From positions 4,588,001 through 4,652,000 of the forward strand of contig JALIRH010000036.1 in the NCBI GenBank assembly GCA_023055505.1: a DNA stretch of 64,000 nt, given 5' to 3'. The stretch is from Callipepla californica brunnescens. Its lineage: Eukaryota; Chordata; Aves; Galliformes; Odontophoridae. The notes under the pieces were generated by a model that was given only the letters and a program-made list of their open reading frames with translations, was not told where the DNA came from and did not search any database. How positions within the stretch are numbered: the stretch's first letter is position 1; the number at the start of each line of letters is the position of its first letter. Below, one piece after another: positions 14,261-29,021 of this stretch. A program made the position numbers and the translations under genes.

Positions 14261-14869
14261 TTTTGTTTTGTTTTAAACCACAGGGCAGGGAATTCTTTTC
14301 AAGCCATAACTTCTAGTTTCCACTGGAAGGGCAAAACAAGCTCTTAGCCAGTGGAAAAGAGGCTTCCAGTTGCTCCAACCAAGAGCCAAAACCCAAGTAC
14401 ATTGCTTAGCAAATAATCAGCTATCTTTTTCAGATGTCTCTTCAAAACAAATAAAAGGAAAGAGAGAAAATCAGAGCAGTGTTTTATGGGCTCAGCTGCT
14501 GCTGTGGGGATGCTGACCCCGTGCTCATACCTGGCCTTGTCCTTGCTCTCTGCAGCCGGGGCCGTGCCTCCATGGTGCCTGCATCCCAGCACGGGTCCTC
14601 GGGGGTCAGGGTCACTTTGAGTGGGAAATACTGATTTTGTTGAGCAGCAGCTGAAGAGATTCAAAGAGTGGCTGTGGAAAACTCACTATCTGTAGATTTG
14701 GGTTGAAGAAACTGGGTGGTTTCAGTGCTCTCTGAAGACAGTTCTGCGGTACAGAGGATGTCGTTTTGGTTTTTCTTCCTTCCCCTGCCTCTCTGAAAAT
14801 GTTTCCACCTTTCTACCACTCAGTTCCATACGATTGAATTGTCTCTTTTTCCATTTGACTGTCAGGCCG

Positions 14870-14913
14870 GAGATGTGCATTTGTTTCTCCTGAGATCTGC
14901 ATTTGTTTCTCAT
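14870..14913. repeat. 22-bp tandem duplication in SKI intron 1
   Basis: Two adjacent 22-base units (14870-14891 and 14892-14913) share 20 of 22 positions, including the common core TGCATTTGTTTCTC. This is a recent local duplication. No known motif is obviously created. Confidence 0.85.
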
Positions 14914-15891
14914 CAAGCTGTAAGGAATGGCGAGAAGTGGGAGATGGCTGCTTTTACTGGGAACTTCTTGGGCTCCCAAGTAACTGCCCAAGGATACTCG
15001 GCTTAATTCTTGGTGACAAAAACGGGTTAGCCTGAAGGGCCTAGGGCACAGTGGGGCACACTGTGTGCAGACAGCACAGCAGTTGTGCTGGGACTGAAGT
15101 GTGCACAGTGCTGCCAGGCCTGGCTTGGGTGCTGGGGCGTGTGCTCAGATGGCAGCCGGGGTCTGAAACCAGCACGAGTGGTTTGCTGATGTTCCCTTCG
15201 GTGGTTATGTATGTGTGTGGTTTTTCTTTGGAGAGATGCAGATAATGCCAAAGCGTTACCTTCTGCGTAGAGCGAGTGAGTTATCTTTTATCTGGATTCA
15301 GAGCAGTACGAAGAACAATATGCTGAAGTTAGTTGGGTGTGAGAAAAAGCCAGTTTCCTATTGTTGAAGCTGAACATCCTATATCTCCACACACTTGTAA
15401 GACTCCCTGTGTCCGTAGCTGACAGCTAGGCAACTGCATTTACCTTGCTGCCGGAGCAGGATGAGCTGCCCTGTGCACCAGGAGCTCTCCCTTTGGGATG
15501 GGCAGTGTGGGGCCACATGGGCTGAGCTGCAGGAGTCAGGGGAAGCCCAGCTCCAGGCAGGGTCATGCTCTGAAGAGTAAAGGTGACTGTTGCTTGTGAT
15601 TGCGTGTCTCCAAATGGGGGGCAAAGTGGGAGCATGTGCTTCACCAGAGCAGTGAAAAATGGGGAGGTGGGAAGCCATCTGGTCTTTTGACTGGAATATT
15701 TTTAGTGTCTGGGGTTTTATTCTTGAGGCATCTTTTGAAGTGGAACAGAATTTGAGTTAGCTTCCTAGGGGAGGCTCAATTGGTAACAGAACTCGGGGTC
15801 CCAAGCCCTTCTTTGTGTGTGCTCTGCCTGCATCCTCTACAAGACTCCTTTCCTGCCCATCTTACCCGAAGAGTAAAGAAACATTTTACTG

Positions 15892-15905
15892 ATACCAGGT
15901 GGCAG
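15892..15905 (+). promoter_or_regulatory. CTCF-like core motif
   Basis: ATACCAGGTGGCAG matches the CTCF core CCACNAGGTGGCAG at all but the first two positions, in + orientation. A second core, CACCCAGGTGGCAG at 16137-16150, has the same orientation. A single 14-bp match is weak evidence of binding; the close pair makes it somewhat more interesting. Confidence 0.3.
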
Positions 15906-16136
15906 GTTGGCCCTTCATAATGGCCATGGCCTCTGGTGCAGGTGTGTTCATTGCAGTCAGGCCGGCTCCTGCTCTGTAGGATAGTTGCTGTTTCAGGACT
16001 TTGCCTGTGAGCTGAGGTGGTCTAGAGGTGGACAGGAGAAGAGCAACCAGATAACTGTGCATCAGAGGCTCCCAGGCTCAGTGAAAGTCCCTGGGCCCTC
16101 AGGTGCAGCCCTGGTGAGCTCAGGCTGTGCTGTGAG

Positions 16137-16150
16137 CACCCAGGTGGCAG
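16137..16150 (+). promoter_or_regulatory. Second CTCF-like core motif
   Basis: CACCCAGGTGGCAG agrees with the CTCF core at 12 of 14 positions and has the same orientation as the copy 245 bp upstream. Binding is inferred, not shown. Confidence 0.25.
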
Positions 16151-19100
16151 CGGGGCATTGTGTGTGCTCACCCACCAGCTCTGCTCTTTCATTTCGAATG
16201 TATTTTTATCTTCGGATGTCTGGCACGTTTTGAACCCAAGCAGTCTATATCTCTGGGGTTTCTCCACATTGTATCAGACCGGCGTCTGGTCTTGTGGTTT
16301 GTGCCCCTAATGAGAAAGCTGCTTGATTTTCACAGCCAGGCGAGCATCAGAGGAGGCAGGAAGCCCCACCCTTCCTCCTGGTGTAACCGAACTCAGCTGT
16401 GTGCATGAACTCGTAGCAGAAGCGATAGCTCGAACAAATGACAGCATCTATCTATAGATCAAGAGCCCAGTTTTTATTTTGCCTATTCTGGGTTTACAGG
16501 CTTTTTTAGCTGCAGGGTTTTCAGTTGAGATGCTTCTGATTTACATGGGAGGTAGAAATACGAAATGGAGTTCTTCGGCTATCCCAATATTTCCCAGATT
16601 CTTTTTTAAGAGACTGAAATACAGAGGTCTGTGTATGGGGATAGCTTTTGAGGACATTAAATCAACAGTGAGGATAGACGAACCTTTCTAAGGATGCTAC
16701 AGAAGGACACGGTGACTTCTGCTGCTGTGGGAACCACATTTCCAGGCAGCGAGCACCAGGAGTCGGCCAGGCTGGGTGGCAGTGAGCCCATGGTGCTCTG
16801 AGTGGTTCCATTGACTTCTCTGTCCTCCAGGATTTGCAGCTCCCTCCCAAAGGGAGCACTGTCCTGTTCTCAGTGGTCTTAGCTTATCCCCTAGTGGATG
16901 GCTGCACACAGCACAGAGCGGCCCGAAGATGCAGCAGTCGCTGTGCCCAGCAGAGCCAGGAGAGGAGGGCACAGAAAACACGAGCCAGGCACCCAGCCCA
17001 GCCCCTGCAGAGCTGGAAATCAGGTAGGGGAAGGCAGCAGATTGCTTCAGGGGTGCATTTTGGTAAATCCACAGGCACCAGCATCCATGAACAGCCCCAA
17101 GTCACCAAATCTCAGCACTTTCTCTGGGCCCACCTTGCCTTCTCTCACCCTGTGGCCTCTGCTGCCCACTCAGCGCTTCCAGCCCGGTACAGTGCAGCAG
17201 GAAGGCTGTGCTGTCGGGGAGGTCAGAACTGCTTTCTGCTGGTTTCGTGCTTTGTTACTGTACGGCTGAACTGAACCAGAAAATGCGATGTGACGTGTCA
17301 GACCTGGGCCTGGTTGGCCAGAGGCCAAATTAGGCTGCTTATTATCGGTTTGTCTTAAAAAGGGATAACTTTGAAGTTCACGTGCCCGACGTTCCCTTTG
17401 GAATTTACTTGAATAAAAAGGTTCGAGGTACATCGTAAAATATTCTATTCCAGTTTTGCAAGGTTTGGTTTGAAGTTTTTGGTAAGTCACTTACGGAGAT
17501 GGCAAAAAAGTTGTTTCTGTGCAGAGGGGCAGGAGTGTGTGCGTGGGGATGGTGTGTCCGAGTGGGGAGCGGAGCAGTGGGGCTGAACCCCCTCGTGTGC
17601 CTCAGGTGGCAGCAGTTTGTTGGTAGTGCTTCCGAGCCCGGTGAGGGTAGGTGGTGGTGTTAGAGCAGTGTGTGTGCCCCACTGAGCGCCTCTTTTCTTT
17701 CCCCCTTTTTTCACCTTGCTCTCATCTCTGTGGGGAGGGTAAAGCCGTTTCCCCCCCCCTGCAAACAGAACGCTTACTGCTTTACTCCTTGCAGCATCTC
17801 ATGCTGGCTCCTGGCAACAAAAGGTTAAGCATCCTTCCCACGTCTGCTGCTTTTTTTGTGCTCAGAGCCCTCCTGAACCTCGGATGTCAGCCTTGATTTA
17901 AGAGAAAAGAAGGGTGACAGTGGAGAAAGCTGGAGAGGAGGCATGATTTCTTTAAAAATGCAAATGAGATCATTCTAGTTAAATCTCTCCCCTCCAGCCC
18001 CTTCTGATCCCGCCTCTCTCTCCCTGAGCGCTGCCTGACACTGGAGGCAGGGACAGGTCCTGCTCCAGCTGGGTGCTGCCGAGGGGCACAAGGCAGCGGG
18101 TGTGTGGGGGGAGGCGGCTCTGAGCCCACCACCTGCTGCTGTTGCTGCTCCCATTCTGAGCCCCCTTCCTCCTCCCCGCCCTCCAGCGCCGCTCCCCTCC
18201 CCACGCTGCTCACCATCCCCAGTGGATAGGGCTGGGATCGGCAGTCACTTGCCAAATACCTTTCTAATGCTGTCACTAATTCTGCACAGACAGCATCTCT
18301 GAAAGCAAGAAACAGATCTGTTCCAGTGCATTGTCCTGTGATTTCTACAGAAAGCATTTAGAAATGCCTTCTCTTAGTTGGGTTGGATGGGAGGTACCGT
18401 GCCATAGCCAGTGCAGGACTCAGCCCTAAGTAAGCCTGAGGCTGTGCTGCAGGAATTCTTTGCAAATCCATCGAAGCTGGCATTTAGCACTGGTACAGGC
18501 TAATTTTGTACTTGCGGTTACACATATACACGCCCATGTCATTCTACTTCATCTGCTACATATGGAAAGCTGCCCCGAGCTCCAGAGCGCCAGGGAATGT
18601 TTTACTAAAAGCTCCAGACTTGGTTTGATTATGTTACTATGCACACTGGGCTGTAGAAGCCCTAAGAGTGTGCGTGCTGCCAGATGAACTGGCATGAGCT
18701 GGATATTCACACCGCGGCCCTGCTTCCATGCAAGGAGCAGGCTGTTCTTGTACATGTCAGAATTTCCTCGTGATGAAGGTGTGCAGAAGGGATGGACTTG
18801 CTCTGGTTTCGTGGCTGATGGTTTTGCCTGGCAGTCGGCTGGGAGTCTGGATGAGTGCAGTTTAGCAACACTGCTTCAGTTCCTTATGTACTCTCCAGGT
18901 AAAGTCACTTAGATGTCCATTGTGAATAATGATTTGGAGAAGCAGTCTCTGAATTCCCGGCTTCAGATGCCTTGAAAGGACCAAATTTCAGAAAACAAGA
19001 TGCTGAGCAATAAGCTCCTAACTTTCTGTCGTCATCAGGTAGACCTCTCCTTGAAGCATTTTGGGCTCTCAGAATTTTGCCATCCAGGTGTGCTTGTGTG

Positions 19101-19989
19101 GGATGCTGGGCTGGGAAGGCACGGCACAAAGCTGAGCTACTGCTGGTTCTTCCAGCATGGTTCTGCCATCTCGCTTAGAACCAGAGCAATGGAAACAGAG
19201 AGCTCAGAACTGCGGAAAGAGAGACGAAAAGATGAGGAGAAACTGAGGCAGTGAATTCCTCTTGGTATTTGCAGCCGTGGTGCAGAGCAGGGTCCAGAAC
19301 CTTCTCCCTCCTTGCCGGCAGACGAGTTTGTACTGGCAGGGCTTCAAGCTGGTGTCCCCAGTGCACCAGTTAAACCAGTAGTTACCAATTTTTTTTGCAA
19401 GCCACTCTGGGACTATAGGAATTTTATTCCTTCATAGTGTTGAAGGAAAGGGGTTTTGCTTGCCAAAGGGCTTTCTTATGCTTGGGGATGATTTATGGGC
19501 CAAGCTGAGCCACTTGTGGAAAAGGCAAAGCAGCTCTTGGCAGCACCCCCAGAATCCACTGCAGCTGTGGGGTAGTGAAGTCATCGGCATAACAACCACT
19601 GCAAACAGAATAACAAAGTCTGTTCTGTTCTCGTTTAAAATAATCTTTCCAGTTCAGCAACCACATTAAAACTTACCTTTCTGCATACAAAAATAATAAA
19701 AGGCAGATACTTCTTTGCGACATGGTGTGAATGTCTCACTTACATTTCTGCCTGTCACTCCTGCACCACCTACGCTTTACCTGGGCGCTTTAAATGAAGG
19801 AACGAAACCACGTTGTGTTGTAATTTGTGCCTGTCCCGTGTTTTCACTCTTTTGTTGTTCCTTAGGCTTAAAGATGCAGAAAAGAAAGTGATGTTTCTTG
19901 CTTTCAAATACAGAATTTGCTTTATAACTTGTTTCTAAGCTGACTGCAAAATTAATAATTGTCTTTAATTTTCCCTCTCGTTATTTCAG

Positions 19990-20115
19990 GTCCCTTCAGA
20001 TCCTCCTGCTTCCAAGAAAACCAAAATAGACGACTCTGCTTCCCAATCTCCAGCTTCTACTGAGAAGGAAAAGCAGTCCAGTTGGTTACGGTCCTTATCC
20101 AGTTCATCTAATAAG
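19990..20115 (+). CDS. SKI: SKI exon 2 (42 codons)
   Basis: The exon begins after TTATTTCAG and reads [10 protein letters not shown] through [11 protein letters not shown], ending at AAG before GTGATT. It has exactly 42 codons, with phase 0 at both ends. It encodes part of the proline- and serine-rich linker between the N-terminal SMAD4-binding region (exon 1, outside the window) and the C-terminal dimerisation domain. The stretch SQSPAS..EK..SSWLR is shared with human SKI. The donor GTGATT departs from the GTAAGT consensus at +3 and +5, so this is the weakest splice donor of the gene here. Because the exon is symmetric, skipping it would keep the frame. Identity is secure from the next exon, which continues directly into the diagnostic [17 protein letters not shown] segment. 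Confidence 0.95.
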
Positions 20116-20615
20116 GTGATTGCCGAGTATTCTGTAATCAAAAGAGAGATCAGATTACCATGTAACATCCCTCTACTAAAACCAGAATAGATAATGTGAG
20201 AAAGACCTTGCCCAGGCTTTCTAAATTAATCACATTTCTATCCTTTTCCTAGCAAGCATTGAGCTATGCGGTCCTCCCAATTTCCTTGCCACCTTCCAGT
20301 GTTCACTGACCTTGATTGTGATGATGGAGTAAGCAATTCCTTCATGCCTTTGAGGTACAAGAATCCTGAAACTCAGGAGCCTCATGTGGTCTGTGCAAAC
20401 CATGGATAACTTGTTGGCAAAGACAAAAAACGTGGGGTTTCACATGAGTAGAGTTACCTCTTCCAGTGGAACCCGCTAAGCCAGCAGGACTTAGCCAGTG
20501 GGGGAGCAGTTCTAGAGATAAGAGAACATGCACTTGGCAGAATTATGAGTGCTCTGTTGGGATTAATACTTTTAAAAGATTGTTTGTACTTATTTTTCTT
20601 TCTCCTCCTTCCCAG
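20116..20615 (+). other. SKI: SKI intron 2
   Basis: A 500-base intron with donor GTGATT and acceptor TCCTCCTTCCCAG. I see no gene or repeat in it. A box C-like GTGATGA (20318-20324) and a box D-like CTGA (20366-20369) occur but do not make a convincing snoRNA. Confidence 0.9.
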
Positions 20616-20731
20616 AGTATTGGCTGTGTCCATCCCCGTCAGCGTCTCTCAGCTTTCCGGCCCTGGTCCCCTGCTGTATCAGCAAATGAGAAAGAGCTCT
20701 CAACCCATCTTCCAGCTTTGATCCGAGACAG
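20616..20731 (+). CDS. SKI: SKI exon 3 (38 codons plus 2 bases)
   Basis: Starts directly after CCTTCCCAG with AGT ATT GGC and encodes [19 protein letters not shown] and onward to LPALIRD. It ends with the first two bases (AG) of a split serine codon before GTAAGG. The segment is almost identical to human SKI ([23 protein letters not shown]) and is the clearest single marker of the gene. It belongs to the central region of the protein, between the SMAD4-binding domain and the coiled coil. No domain of known structure is assigned to it, but its conservation shows constraint. Phase is 0 in and 2 out, which matches exon 4. Confidence 0.97.
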
Positions 20732-21474
20732 GTAAGGGGGCAGGAGCTGAGGGAGGGATGTGGCTAGCAATGGCAGAGATCAATTTGAGAGCAGGTTACT
20801 TTGTTTGGCACTTCGTGCCGGATTTCTGCCTCGGGTAATGGTTGGTTTGGAAAGTTTGGTGGAAGTTGCCAGGTGCTGTAGTGATGCTGGGGAGAGCACG
20901 TTTTGCTGCTGTGATGAGCAAGCTTCTTAGGTGCTGTGGGGGTTTATTAAAAAAAATAGGGAAAATAATGGTCTACCATCATATCGTTGCTTTTAAACAG
21001 AGAGCAAGGTTGGGAGGTGTAAGGAAGGCCTTCGGCCGCCTGAAGTCTGGGGAAAAAAACCCCAAACCTTCACAAGTTCCCAAGTTTTCATGTGTAACTG
21101 GGGATACTTTGTATGGTAGGAGCTGAGTTGAAGTTGCAATCTTTGCTACTTTCGTGCTACATGCTGTCTGTCTGACGTTACAGTATTACTGCCCTTTAAC
21201 ACAGTTACTCTTTTAATGTGGCTTTACCTATGAGCACCCAGCTGCATGCTGTGTCAGCGAAGCAAAGCTGCACAAGGATGCACTTTTTGCACTCCTGTGG
21301 CCTTTCTTATGGAAGCTGTCTCCAAGCTTACAAGACAGACAGAACCGAAGAAGTCCAGTTAGGAAAGCCAATAATGCATGAAATCGTGGGGAAGCTAATT
21401 TGTGTTTTATATACTAATACATGTGCTATAATTTGACTGTTTTCTCCTCCCTTTTGCCTCCCCCTTTCAAGCAG
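20732..21474 (+). other. SKI: SKI intron 3
   Basis: A 743-base intron, GTAAGG to a long pyrimidine tract ending CAAGCAG. No gene, RNA or repeat of note is seen. Confidence 0.9.
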
Positions 21475-21737
21475 TTTTTACTCCTACAAAAGCTTTGAGA
21501 ATGCTGTGGCCCCCAACGTGGCACTCGCACCTCCTGCCCAACAGAAAGTCGTGAGCAACCCCCCCTGTGCCACAGTGGTGTCCCGGAGCAGCGAGGCACC
21601 GAGCAACGCTGCGCAGCCACGGAAACGAAAACATGCTGCAGAGCCCCCGCCTGCCCCAGAGCCCGTGGCCACTGTTACTGCCCCTGAAGAGGACAAGGAA
21701 TCAGAAGCAGAAATTGAAGTAGAAACCAGGGAGGAAT
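21475..21737 (+). CDS. SKI: SKI exon 4 (nuclear localisation signal and acidic cluster)
   Basis: Begins by completing the split serine codon (AG|T) and reads [20 protein letters not shown], which is near-invariant in SKI. It ends within a split phenylalanine codon (GAA T|TC) at the strong donor GTAAGT. PRKRK at 21617-21631 is the basic nuclear localisation signal described for SKI. It is followed by a strongly acidic run, [17 protein letters not shown]. Between these conserved ends the sequence is alanine/proline-rich and diverges from human. In human SKI the signal is followed by Leu-Thr and that threonine (Thr458) is a reported AKT site; here the equivalent residues are His-Ala, so the site is absent. 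The exon is 263 bases, phase 2 in, 1 out. Confidence 0.96.
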
Positions 21738-22644
21738 GTAAGTGTATATCTGCCTTTGTTTTATTTGTGCCGTGTTTTGCTCAGGTTAATCTGCACGAGT
21801 TACTGTTGTGTTCAGATGTGATCCTGGAGGCCTGGCACCTCCGTGGCACACAAAAATGCAGTCTTTGGTAATGGGTGAAATGGGAAAACGGAAAAATGAG
21901 AGTGGAACGCAAGTTGAGGGGGTGTTTTCCTGGGTGAGGGGCAGAGGTGCATCAACAAAGAGTACCTGAACCACAGGGATCCACAAACCTAGAGTTTCTC
22001 ATTAAACCAGACAGCCTTTAATTGAAGCAGGTAAGTGTTGTGCAGGGCTGGACGTAACGCATGTGTAGTTCACAGCAAAACAGCCATGTTTTGTTCTGAG
22101 AGAGCTCTATAAAAGCCTTTGTGGGGTCTGCACACGTAGCCCCCAGCAGTGCACACACACCTGTAAGCGTGGAATTCTGTGTCAGAGAATGCAGCTGTAG
22201 TTTCAGAGCTACGTCCATGCAGCTGAGTGCATGAGGCAGGGATCAGGGCTCGGTATGCAATCAGTGAAGGATGAAAGGTACTGTTATTGCCTCACCAGTA
22301 CTTCCCTTAGAGAATCCTACTGCTGATCTCAGTTTGTGCAGTCCTTACCCGCTACATACAGTTCATGCAAAGTAGGATGTTCTACCCCCTGATTGTGTAG
22401 ATCTGTGATGTAAAACAGAGTCACAATTCAAGCAGATAATAAGTAAGCTGGTCCTCCAAGTTAACTCAGGTTTGCATTTTCATCACACTTCAAGCATCAA
22501 AGTATAAAATGAGTATTTTCTTTCTTCCATTTTTTTCATTGAGTATTGAATGTCCCCTCTTTAGAAAAGGCCCTCAGCATATTTTGAGTTACATTTGTTT
22601 TCTACATTTTTTTTTTATTAATTTTAGATGTTTCTATTTTTCAG
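21738..22644 (+). other. SKI: SKI intron 4
   Basis: A 907-base intron from GTAAGT to a T-rich tract ending TTTTTCAG. A second AG (22626-22627) lies 17 bases upstream of the acceptor; using it would shift the frame, so the downstream AG is the real one. No gene or repeat seen. Confidence 0.9.
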
Positions 22645-22946
22645 TCACCTCCTCCTTATCCTCGCTCTCCTCCCCATCCTTTACTTCATCCAGCTCTGCA
22701 AAGGACATGAGCTCACCTGGGATGCAAGCCCCAGTCCCAGTCAACAGTTCATATGAGGTTGCAACACATTCTGACTCTCACAGCAGTGGGTTGGAAGCTG
22801 AGCTGGAGCACCTAAGGCAGGCCCTGGACAGTGGCCTAGATACAAAAGAAGCCAAAGAAAAATTCCTCCATGAAGTTGTTAAAATGAGAGTGAAGCAGGA
22901 AGAGAAGCTAAATGCTGCCTTGCAAGCCAAACGCAGCCTCCATCAG
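22645..22946 (+). CDS. SKI: SKI exon 5 (serine-rich region and start of coiled coil)
   Basis: Begins by completing the split Phe codon and encodes [20 protein letters not shown], a serine-rich stretch conserved with human. A variable linker ([15 protein letters not shown] and onward) follows. From [14 protein letters not shown] the sequence turns into charged heptads that begin the C-terminal coiled coil, reaching [12 protein letters not shown] at the CAG|GTAATG donor. This part starts the tandem helical repeats through which SKI forms homodimers and heterodimers with SnoN (SKIL). The exon is 302 bases, phase 1 in, 0 out. The variable linker differs much more from human than the segments on either side. 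Confidence 0.96.
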
Positions 22947-26868
<3,922 letters not shown>

Positions 26869-27057
26869 ATTGAGGACCTGCAGGTTAAGCTCCAGCACGC
26901 AGAGGCTGACAGGGAGCAGCTCCGAGCTGACCTGATGCATGAGAGGGAGGCTCGGGAACACTTGGAAAAAGTTGTCAAGGAACTTCAGGAACAGCTGTGG
27001 CCTAAATCAAGCAGTCAGTCCAGCAGCGAAAACACAACGAGCAACATTGAGAACTAA
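26869..27057 (+). CDS. SKI: SKI exon 7 (leucine zipper, C-terminus and stop)
   Basis: Starts with [17 protein letters not shown] and continues through [14 protein letters not shown], a leucine-zipper-like end of the coiled coil that is nearly identical to human. The last 18 residues (PKSSSQ to SNIEN) are serine/asparagine-rich and unlike the human tail, which is rich in Arg, Ala, Gly and Glu; this suggests that the tail after the zipper is weakly constrained. The coding part is 62 codons plus TAA at 27055-27057. The exon continues without interruption into the 3' UTR. Confidence 0.97.
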   Translation: MEDLQVKLQHAEADREQLRADLMHEREAREHLEKVVKELQEQLWPKSSSQSSSENTTSNIEN

Positions 27058-27480
27058 AACACCACGTCGTCTGACACACAGACAGAATGACATATATGCA
27101 CAGTAAGGGAGGATGTGTGGGGTACGTGTGTAAGTGCATGTGTGAGTAGTTGTGTCTTAACACACAGATCTATGAATATGGATTCTGATTAGTTGGAAGG
27201 CAAATGTTACTCTTTATAACAGAAGCACTGAATTATGCCTCTTTTTTTTTTTTTATTTTTATTTTCCAATCCATATAGCACAACATCTTACTGTGCCTAT
27301 AAAACACAAAGTGTTTATAAACAAAATACTTTTAAGTCCACAGCAAATTTTGTACTGGCAAACTCCAAGCAAGCAGCATCGTCCAACTAGAATCAGAGTA
27401 AAAGGCAAAGCATGGCAGTGTTTTTATGTTGCCCTTCTGCCTGTCGGAACATTTTGGAATTTAAAAAACAAACTTTTCTT

Positions 27481-27488
27481 ATAAGCTA
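27481..27488 (+). promoter_or_regulatory. miR-21 8-mer seed match in SKI 3' UTR
   Basis: ATAAGCTA is the full complement of miR-21 positions 2-8 plus the A opposite position 1. It lies about 420 bases after the stop codon, a favourable position. A single 8-mer can occur by chance. Confidence 0.4.
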
Positions 27489-28133
27489 TTTAAAGTAATT
27501 CATTACACAGACTTGGTATTAAAAAAATTAACGAGATTTTTTATAATGAACCTTTAAAAGCAAAACAGAAACCTTCGATGCACAATTTTTAATGACTTGT
27601 TAAAGGCTTTGGGATTCTGAATGCAGAAGCCCTTTGGTGATGATGCCATTTCATTAGCAGTTTTCCAGCCATCAAGGAAGCCATCACAGATTTAATCTCA
27701 TCCTGTGGTTGGATGAGAATTTCAGAGTGCTTTTCAGAGTTGATTTTTTCCTTAGAAACAATCACCTTCATTTCCTGTCCTGAACACAAGAAGAAAGGAA
27801 GATGCAGGAGTGTAAGGGCGTGGGGGAGGGCAGGAAGAGAAGATGGACGCTTCAGAATTACAAACCCAGCCTTACAGACTTCAGTGTTTCAAATCATGCC
27901 ATATTTTCTAAAGACATCTTCATCAATCGATGTGTTCAAAAGACTCAACTTCATCCAAGAGCACTTCAGCTTTAGGAAAAGAAAGAAGGAAGTAAAGGAA
28001 GGAAATGGATGACCTGTTAAGTTGGTTGAGAAATAAAGCAGAAGACGTGTTCTGAAGTCATTCTGAAATCCTCGCCTCAAGCTTTCGGTTCTCTGGAAAA
28101 CTCATCTGTGTTGCACCATCTTACCATAAAGTT

Positions 28134-28140
28134 CAGTATT
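28134..28140 (+). promoter_or_regulatory. miR-200b/c/429 7-mer seed match (first)
   Basis: CAGTATT complements positions 2-8 of miR-200b/c/429. A second copy lies at 29015-29021. Each site alone is weak evidence. Confidence 0.3.
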
Positions 28141-29014
28141 TACCTACTTTTATTCTGAACTGTTTTCAGGATTTCTGTGCCCAAGGAGAGTGCAACATTG
28201 CATTATTGGATACTACAGAAAAGAAAGACGACACTTTTGCTGCTGTGAATAAGCCTACATCTTTTTTAAAAGAAAAACTTCTGTTTTTAAAAATAGAAAT
28301 TACTTTAATTTTGGGATCCAAGCCGCAGCCCTGGAATAAAAATGCAGCATACCATCACTTTGTCTCACCATTACTTCTTGTCGTTGTTATTAGTATTTTT
28401 TTTTAAACTGCACTTTGTCAGAATCTCACTCTGCATTTTATTCCATATTTTGAAAGTTTACAACTTCAGCATTCTCTGCAGATGTTATAATCATCAACGC
28501 CATTTTCCACCACGCGACACCTCGCACCATTTCCATGTGTGCAGAATGAGAACTCGGTGGGTATAGGATGCCACCACATAAAAGTGAGCAGAGCTGTGTG
28601 CTGCTGGTTGGGTTTCACAGCTGTGCTGTGTGGCTGTGTCTGTCCGGGCTGGGAAGTGCTCAGCAGATGCAGTTGGTGCTTTACTGAACGAGAGAAAAGT
28701 TCTTGTCACCCACAAACACTCACCTCTGATACACTCAAGCTCAGTGAAAAGTTGATCTGGGGCTTCAGTTGTGCCTTCCAGCTCATTTCTCCTCAGCATC
28801 TTCTATAGGCAATGCTGACACTTTTTTTTTTTAAACCTTAAAAAATAAAAAGAAAAAAAAAATAAAATCCTATGCATCATCATACCCAGAAGTTATTCTA
28901 AACAAAGAAATGTATTTCCAGTAATCTTTATTTGCTTTTGGACATTAATGCAAACTATGTAAGCTTAAAAATTATTTCCCAGTAGAGAAAGAGCGGCTTC
29001 CAATCCTAAAATTA

Positions 29015-29021
29015 CAGTATT
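29015..29021 (+). promoter_or_regulatory. miR-200b/c/429 7-mer seed match (second)
   Basis: A second CAGTATT in the same UTR, about 880 bases downstream of the first, in an AT-rich context that favours accessibility. Confidence 0.3.

Larger units (their letters stand above)
1..19989 (+). other. SKI: SKI intron 1 (3' end), non-coding
   Basis: I find no coding exon in these 20 kb. Open frames here are short or overlap on both strands, have no recognisable domain, and lack paired splice sites. The region ends in a pyrimidine-rich tract and TTATTTCAG at 19981-19989, the acceptor of exon 2. Its + strand is visibly rich in G and T, as expected for the coding strand of a transcribed intron. Notable contents listed separately are two CpG-rich blocks, CTCF-like cores, a CAG run, a 22-bp tandem duplication and AT-rich islands. 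Octamer motifs are present at 7504-7511 (ATTTGCAT) and 17958-17965 (ATGCAAAT). Assignment to intron 1 assumes that no other gene is nested here. Confidence 0.8.

Noticed and set aside
17421..17431. tRNA B-box-like GGTTCGAGGTA
   Set aside because: Lacks the TCC end of the B box and has no A box or cloverleaf around it.
17887..18357. 156-codon - strand frame with a glutamine run
   Set aside because: The glutamines come from a CTG-rich patch; no domain or splice support.
20311..20382. Possible C/D box snoRNA in SKI intron 2 (GTGATGA at 20318, CTGA at 20366, short flanking complementarity)
   Set aside because: Box spacing is too short, there are no C'/D' boxes, and the terminal stem needs a bulge; such pairs arise often by chance.
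22628..22644. Alternative acceptor 17 bases upstream of SKI exon 5
   Set aside because: Its use would shift the frame; the downstream AG restores the conserved Phe-Thr-Ser-Ser reading.
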